Positions 60,693 to 64,000 of a DNA stretch of 64,000 nucleotides are shown piece after piece (position 1 is the stretch's first letter; every line of letters begins with the position of its first letter). Where the stretch lies: assembly GCF_021440345.1 (NCBI RefSeq), contig NZ_JAKCNS010000017.1:28051-92050 (forward strand). Direction: 5' to 3'. The notes beneath the pieces were generated by a model. The model saw only the letters and a list, made by a program, of their open reading frames with translations, was not told the DNA's origin and made no database searches. Source of the stretch: Kluyvera intermedia. Its GTDB lineage: Bacteria; Pseudomonadota; Gammaproteobacteria; Enterobacterales; Enterobacteriaceae. The position numbers were made by a program, and so were the translations under genes.

Positions 60693-61175
60693 ATGACCAC
60701 CTTTCATCAGCTGACCGCCACTAGCCTGGGTGGCCAGCCTATCTCAATGGCCGATTACACGGGCAAGCTGGTGTTGGTTGTTAATACCGCCAGCCATTGT
60801 GGTTTCACGCCGCAATATGCAGGGCTTGAAGCGCTCTACAAGAAGTACGCCGCCCAGGGGCTGGTGGTACTTGGTTTTCCCTGCAATCAGTTCGGAAAGC
60901 AGGAGCCCGGTGGTGCCGATGAAATCGCGCAGACTTGCCACATCAACTACGGTGTGAGCTTCCCGATGTTTGAGAAAGTTGAGGTCAATGGTTCCGCGGC
61001 GCACCCGGTGTTTCGTTATCTCAAACACCAATTGCCCGGCGTGCTGGGAGGAAGAATTAAGTGGAACTTCACTAAGTTCCTTGTCGGGCGCGACGGCATA
61101 CCGCTCAAACGTTTTGCACCGTACGCCACTCCAGAGAAAATGGAAGCCGTCATCCTTGCTGCACTCGAAAAGTAA
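60693..61175 (+). CDS. Glutathione peroxidase family protein
   Basis: A 160-aa thioredoxin-fold peroxidase. The peroxidatic cysteine is in NTASHCGFTPQY (about residue 36), followed by the GFPCNQFGKQEPG motif and WNFTKFLVGRDG tryptophan-asparagine motif. Reduces hydroperoxides with thiols. E. coli BtuE is longer (183 aa) and not the closest in detail. The ATG at 60693 has GAGGA upstream; 26 upstream in-frame residues are rejected. First plus-strand gene beyond the synteny break. Confidence 0.92.
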   Translation: MTTFHQLTATSLGGQPISMADYTGKLVLVVNTASHCGFTPQYAGLEALYKKYAAQGLVVLGFPCNQFGKQEPGGADEIAQTCHINYGVSFPMFEKVEVNGSAAHPVFRYLKHQLPGVLGGRIKWNFTKFLVGRDGIPLKRFAPYATPEKMEAVILAALEK

Positions 61176-61181
61176 GTTTCG

Positions 61182-61207
61182 CGGCCTCAAGCTAAAGATT
61201 GAGGCCG
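61182..61207. terminator. Hairpin after the glutathione peroxidase gene
   Basis: CGGCCTCAA and TTGAGGCCG form a 9-bp stem with an 8-base loop. No T-tract. Confidence 0.5.
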
Positions 61208-61273
61208 GAATGAGAATCGGCTGAACGCGCTTTGTGCTGAATAATGTGGACTGTTCATGGATCGATAAATATT

Positions 61274-61576
61274 TTATAAATCGTCCGGTTCTACCCGGCA
61301 ATGCATCAAAATATATTGAGCATCCTTACGCTTATGTCGATCAATTAATGGTACAAGCCGCCTAAAATGCTCACTTGCACAGTGCAGGTCAAGCGCCGCC
61401 CGATCTGTCCATTCCTCTATAAAAATGAAATGACCCGGATCTTTTTCATCGATATACAGATCATAAGCAATGCAAAAGGGTTCCTTTCTGGTGGCCGAAA
61501 TTAGCTCACGGTACAGCGGCATGACTATTTCAATACAATCCGGTTTTATAAAATCCTCAGCAATAACTTTTAACAT
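61274..61576 (-). CDS. ABM-domain protein (YgiN-type monooxygenase family)
   Basis: A 100-aa alpha-beta barrel protein: MLKVIAEDFIKPD, then ELISATRKEPFCIAYDLY, FIFIEEWTDRAALDLHCASEHF, typical of putative quinol monooxygenases. The histidine pair in LHCASEHF aligns with the conserved HxxxxHF. AGGAG lies six bases upstream of the ATG. Confidence 0.85.
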   Translation of the reverse strand: MLKVIAEDFIKPDCIEIVMPLYRELISATRKEPFCIAYDLYIDEKDPGHFIFIEEWTDRAALDLHCASEHFRRLVPLIDRHKRKDAQYILMHCRVEPDDL

Positions 61577-61835
61577 TCCTGCTCCTCAGTAAAAACGTCA
61601 TTTTCCGATAAAAACAACAATCCTGTTTCTAACATCATTGAACCGTTATTGTCGATGCGTTGCGGGCATTTGATTCATGGTGATAGCAGAGGAGGCCGCC
61701 ACTGTTTTGGTCCTCGTCAGCGATGTCATGCTGAAGTTACCGAAACGGTCTTTTGTGATAACGTTTGGTCAGCAGTACTTCATTGGTCACAGATCCTTCT
61801 GCCCTGGATAACAATCATCATTAAATGAGCGTCTT

Positions 61836-62756
61836 ATGACAGAACAAAAGATTTACCCGATAGGTACACCCGGTAAGCCCTGGACTGCAACTGAATTACA
61901 GCAGTGGCGTGAAAGTCAGACTCGTTTGCGAAGTTATCAGCGTGATGTGCTTGATGCTCTGGACATTATCCGTCTTCGCTATGACCTCATCCAATATGGC
62001 GAGTTGTGCTATGGCGATGAAAGCTATCCGTTGATGGCTGTTAAATCCAGGCGCTGGGACGATACGCTGCCCGTTGTGCTGATTACGGGAGGGGTACATG
62101 GTTATGAGACCAGTGGTGTGATAGGTGCCCTGGAATACCTGTCAGGAGATGATGCCGACTACCAAGGGAAAGCGAATTTACTGGTTGTTCCCTGCGTCAG
62201 CCCGTGGGCCTATGAACGTATATCGCGATGGAACTACAACGCTGTTGATCCGAATAGACAGTTTTTCCCAGAAGGAAATGCCGAAGAGTCACGTGCTTTA
62301 ATGGCATTTATCTCCCCTTATTCTGGTCGGTTTATTGTCCACGTTGATTTGCATGAAACGACTGACACCGATGAAAGTGAGTTCAGTCCGGCTCTGGCAG
62401 CTCGGGACGGAAAGAAGTATGAGCCTGAAGAAATTCCGGATGGTTTTTATCTTGTCAGCGATACGCAGAATTCAAGGCTGGATTTCCAGCAGGCACTCAT
62501 CAGTGCTGTCTCAGCAGTCACCCATATTGCGCCAGCAGATTCACAGGGCAGAATGCTTGGTTTTCCTGTGGTTAGCCCGGGTGTGATTGAGTACGATAAC
62601 AGTGCCTATCACCTTTGCGCCACCATGACCGGAGCACCTTTTACTACGACGACGGAAGTGTATCCGGACAGCCCGAGAACATCTCCGGATGAATGTAATC
62701 GTGCGCAAATCGCCACTATCCGCAGCGCGATTAGATTCTCACTGAATAGCCTTTAA
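61836..62756 (+). CDS. M14-family metallopeptidase/deacylase
   Basis: A 306-aa zinc enzyme of the carboxypeptidase/succinylglutamate-desuccinylase fold. The zinc ligands are in GGVHGYETSG (H and E, about residue 89), with the third histidine in HVDLHETTDTDESEF. The catalytic glutamate is in TTTEVYPDSPRTS near 280. No signal peptide, so cytoplasmic. The substrate is unknown; an N-acyl amino acid or peptide is the family range. The adjacent MFS importer or exporter gene, convergent with it, may handle the same compound. Confidence 0.88.
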   Translation: MTEQKIYPIGTPGKPWTATELQQWRESQTRLRSYQRDVLDALDIIRLRYDLIQYGELCYGDESYPLMAVKSRRWDDTLPVVLITGGVHGYETSGVIGALEYLSGDDADYQGKANLLVVPCVSPWAYERISRWNYNAVDPNRQFFPEGNAEESRALMAFISPYSGRFIVHVDLHETTDTDESEFSPALAARDGKKYEPEEIPDGFYLVSDTQNSRLDFQQALISAVSAVTHIAPADSQGRMLGFPVVSPGVIEYDNSAYHLCATMTGAPFTTTTEVYPDSPRTSPDECNRAQIATIRSAIRFSLNSL

Positions 62757-62776
62757 TAGCCCGGATGCATGTTGTA

Positions 62777-62804
62777 GTGGCCAGTGAATACTGGCCACCG
62801 TTTT
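62777..62804 (+). terminator. Terminator of the M14 gene
   Basis: GTGGCCAGT-GAAT-ACTGGCCAC followed by CGTTTT, between convergent genes. Confidence 0.85.
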
Positions 62805-62841
62805 ACCGTAAAACGATATTTATTCTCTGATTCCTCTGACA

Positions 62842-64000
62842 TCAGCCATCCGTTGTAATAAGGTGATCCGGCTGGATATCCCGTTTAGCCAGTTTCTTTT
62901 GCAGAATAATAATGATAATTGGAAACAGTGATGCGGATATTGCGCAGACCACCAGCAACGTGTTCACATTTCTTTGCGCCATACCATGGTCGGGTAATAA
63001 AAAAGCAGACAGGAAAAATGCGAGGGTTGTAATCAGATACATTATTGATGTCTGTAATGACGAGAATCCAGCGCGTTGGCTATCATCCGGAAATTGAATT
63101 GTAACCGCTGAGGATGAAACCAGACGACTGTAAGAAGCACCGAGAAATAGAGTAATAAATAACGTCGCATGCTGATAACCCAGGATGGGGATGAGCAAAC
63201 TCAATATAAAGATTAGTGTGGAACCTGTAGCCAGAATCAAAGCAGAAAAATGGGCAGTTAGCGCACCTGTAATTTTTGTAGACAGATAACCGGTAATTCC
63301 TCCGGCGAGGAACAGCCACGGCAACAGGTTTTGCGAAGCGCCCAGCTGCTGCGTCATTAAAGGTACCAGAATAGGGATGACCAGCATTGGACTAAACTGG
63401 ACCAACGCATTACTGGAAGCGAACAGTAAAGTCTCCGCACTGAGAGACTGTGTGCTGAGTGTGGGGAAGGAGGCCGAGTCCTGAGGAATGATGGATACAA
63501 TCAGCGGCAGTGCCAGCAAACAAAGTGCACTTATTAACCACAAAGCGACATGCCAGCCATAATGCGCGCACAAAAATAATATCGTTGGCATACCAACAAT
63601 GCTTACCATTGAGAATGACGCAATCACCGTCGCCAACATTTTTCCGCGCAAGTTAGCCGGTGCGTTGTTTATCAATATACTTGTACCCACACCCATTGTC
63701 GTACCTCCAACCAACCCCGCACAGAACCGTAGTGCAAGCAGAAGACTAAAACTGGCGGTGAATGTCGTCAAAAGCGTCAGTAGACCTAATAGCGCCATAT
63801 TGGCGATTAAAAAACGTTTCTTATTGAAATGACCAATCCAGTAGAAGGCGATAACTCCCGAAAGGACTGCACCCGATGTGTACATACCGGACACATAGCC
63901 TGAGAAGGATACGGGAACGGAAAAATCTGCTGCCATAAAAGCAAAAATAGGGTTGAACATCATGTATTCCAGCGCGTTAGTGGGTGATGCTGCCAACTTA
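62842..64000 (-). CDS. MFS transporter (partial, cut by the window edge)
   Basis: At least 386 codons of a major-facilitator transporter with 11 or more spans. It is open to the last base; its true start lies beyond 64000. The TTG near 63996 is probably an internal leucine, since the visible N-terminus LAASPTNALEYMMFNPIF already lies in the first span. The TM2-TM3 loop FYWIGHFNKKRFLIANM is the loose family motif. Specificity is unknown. Confidence 0.85.
   Translation of the reverse strand, partial: KLAASPTNALEYMMFNPIFAFMAADFSVPVSFSGYVSGMYTSGAVLSGVIAFYWIGHFNKKRFLIANMALLGLLTLLTTFTASFSLLLALRFCAGLVGGTTMGVGTSILINNAPANLRGKMLATVIASFSMVSIVGMPTILFLCAHYGWHVALWLISALCLLALPLIVSIIPQDSASFPTLSTQSLSAETLLFASSNALVQFSPMLVIPILVPLMTQQLGASQNLLPWLFLAGGITGYLSTKITGALTAHFSALILATGSTLIFILSLLIPILGYQHATLFITLFLGASYSRLVSSSAVTIQFPDDSQRAGFSSLQTSIMYLITTLAFFLSAFLLPDHGMAQRNVNTLLVVCAISASLFPIIIIILQKKLAKRDIQPDHLITTDG

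Noticed and set aside
60424..60696. A plus-strand ORF opposite the MgrB-like ORF
   Set aside because: No recognisable domain; overlaps the start of the peroxidase gene in another frame.
61577..61835. Possible transposase remnant before the M14 gene
   Set aside because: No terminal inverted repeats or recognisable transposase motif; only AT-rich sequence with short unrelated frames.

Overview
The window is about 64 kb of chromosome from a member of the Enterobacteriaceae, close to Escherichia, Citrobacter, Enterobacter and Klebsiella. The evidence is gene content and order. From about 2.9 kb to 60.3 kb it follows, in reverse map direction, the E. coli K-12 replication-terminus segment valVW-mdtK-ribE-cfa-punC-punR-purR-ynhF-ydhP-sodB-mepH-grxD-rnt-gloA-nemA-nemR-ydhL-ydhF-ydhKJI-slyA-slyB-anmK-mliC-pdxH-tyrS-pdxY-gstA-dtpA-nth-rsxEGDCBA-ydgK-cnu-blr-ydgJ-add-malY-malX-malI-ydgA-manA-fumA-fumC-tus-rstB. 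A Ter site upstream of tus confirms the terminus location. The genus cannot be fixed by reading alone.

Layout. 1-2.9 kb: accessory small-enzyme region (small acidic protein, GlgS-type regulator, carboxymuconolactone-decarboxylase-like protein plus cupin, periplasmic rhodanese, ABM-domain protein). 2.9-4.1 kb: three tandem tRNA-Val(GAC) genes on the minus strand, then zinT behind a Zur box. 4.2-23.4 kb: transport and efflux (mdtK, punC, ydhP, ydhKJI), riboflavin synthase, cfa, purR, superoxide, methylglyoxal and electrophile defence (sodB, gloA, nemRA), RNase T, Grx4 and slyA. 23.4-24.8 kb: a membrane diguanylate cyclase inserted between slyA and slyB. 25-39.6 kb: slyB, cell-wall recycling and lysozyme inhibition, vitamin B6, tyrS, the peptide transporter, nth and the complete rsxABCDGE electron-transfer operon. 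39.6-44.7 kb: ydgK, cnu, an added GH1 6-phospho-beta-glycosidase with its own twin operator, blr, ydgJ and add. 44.7-47.6 kb: an added island (small hypothetical, MDR oxidoreductase, DUF1348 protein, TetR regulator, VOC protein). 47.7-51.7 kb: malI-malXY. K-12's uidRABC/hdhA block is absent, so malI abuts ydgA. 51.7-60.3 kb: ydgA, manA, fumA, fumC, tus, rstB. 60.3-64 kb: synteny is lost exactly at the 5' end of rstB. rstA, which normally precedes it, is missing and is replaced by a small MgrB-like membrane ORF, then a glutathione peroxidase, an ABM protein, an M14 metallopeptidase and an MFS transporter cut by the window edge.

Local regulatory circuits readable from sequence: Zur-zinT, PurR-purR (two operators), NemR-nemRA (two operators), SlyA-slyA, PhoP-slyB, MalI-malI/malX (two perfect operators), Ter-tus, an AscG/GalR-like twin operator on the GH1 gene, and a 40-bp palindrome between the divergent DUF1348 and tetR genes.

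The most interesting candidates are the putative MgrB-like protein directly upstream of an rstB sensor kinase that has lost its neighbouring response-regulator gene, the GH1 gene with orphan twin operators, and the membrane cyclase between slyA and slyB.
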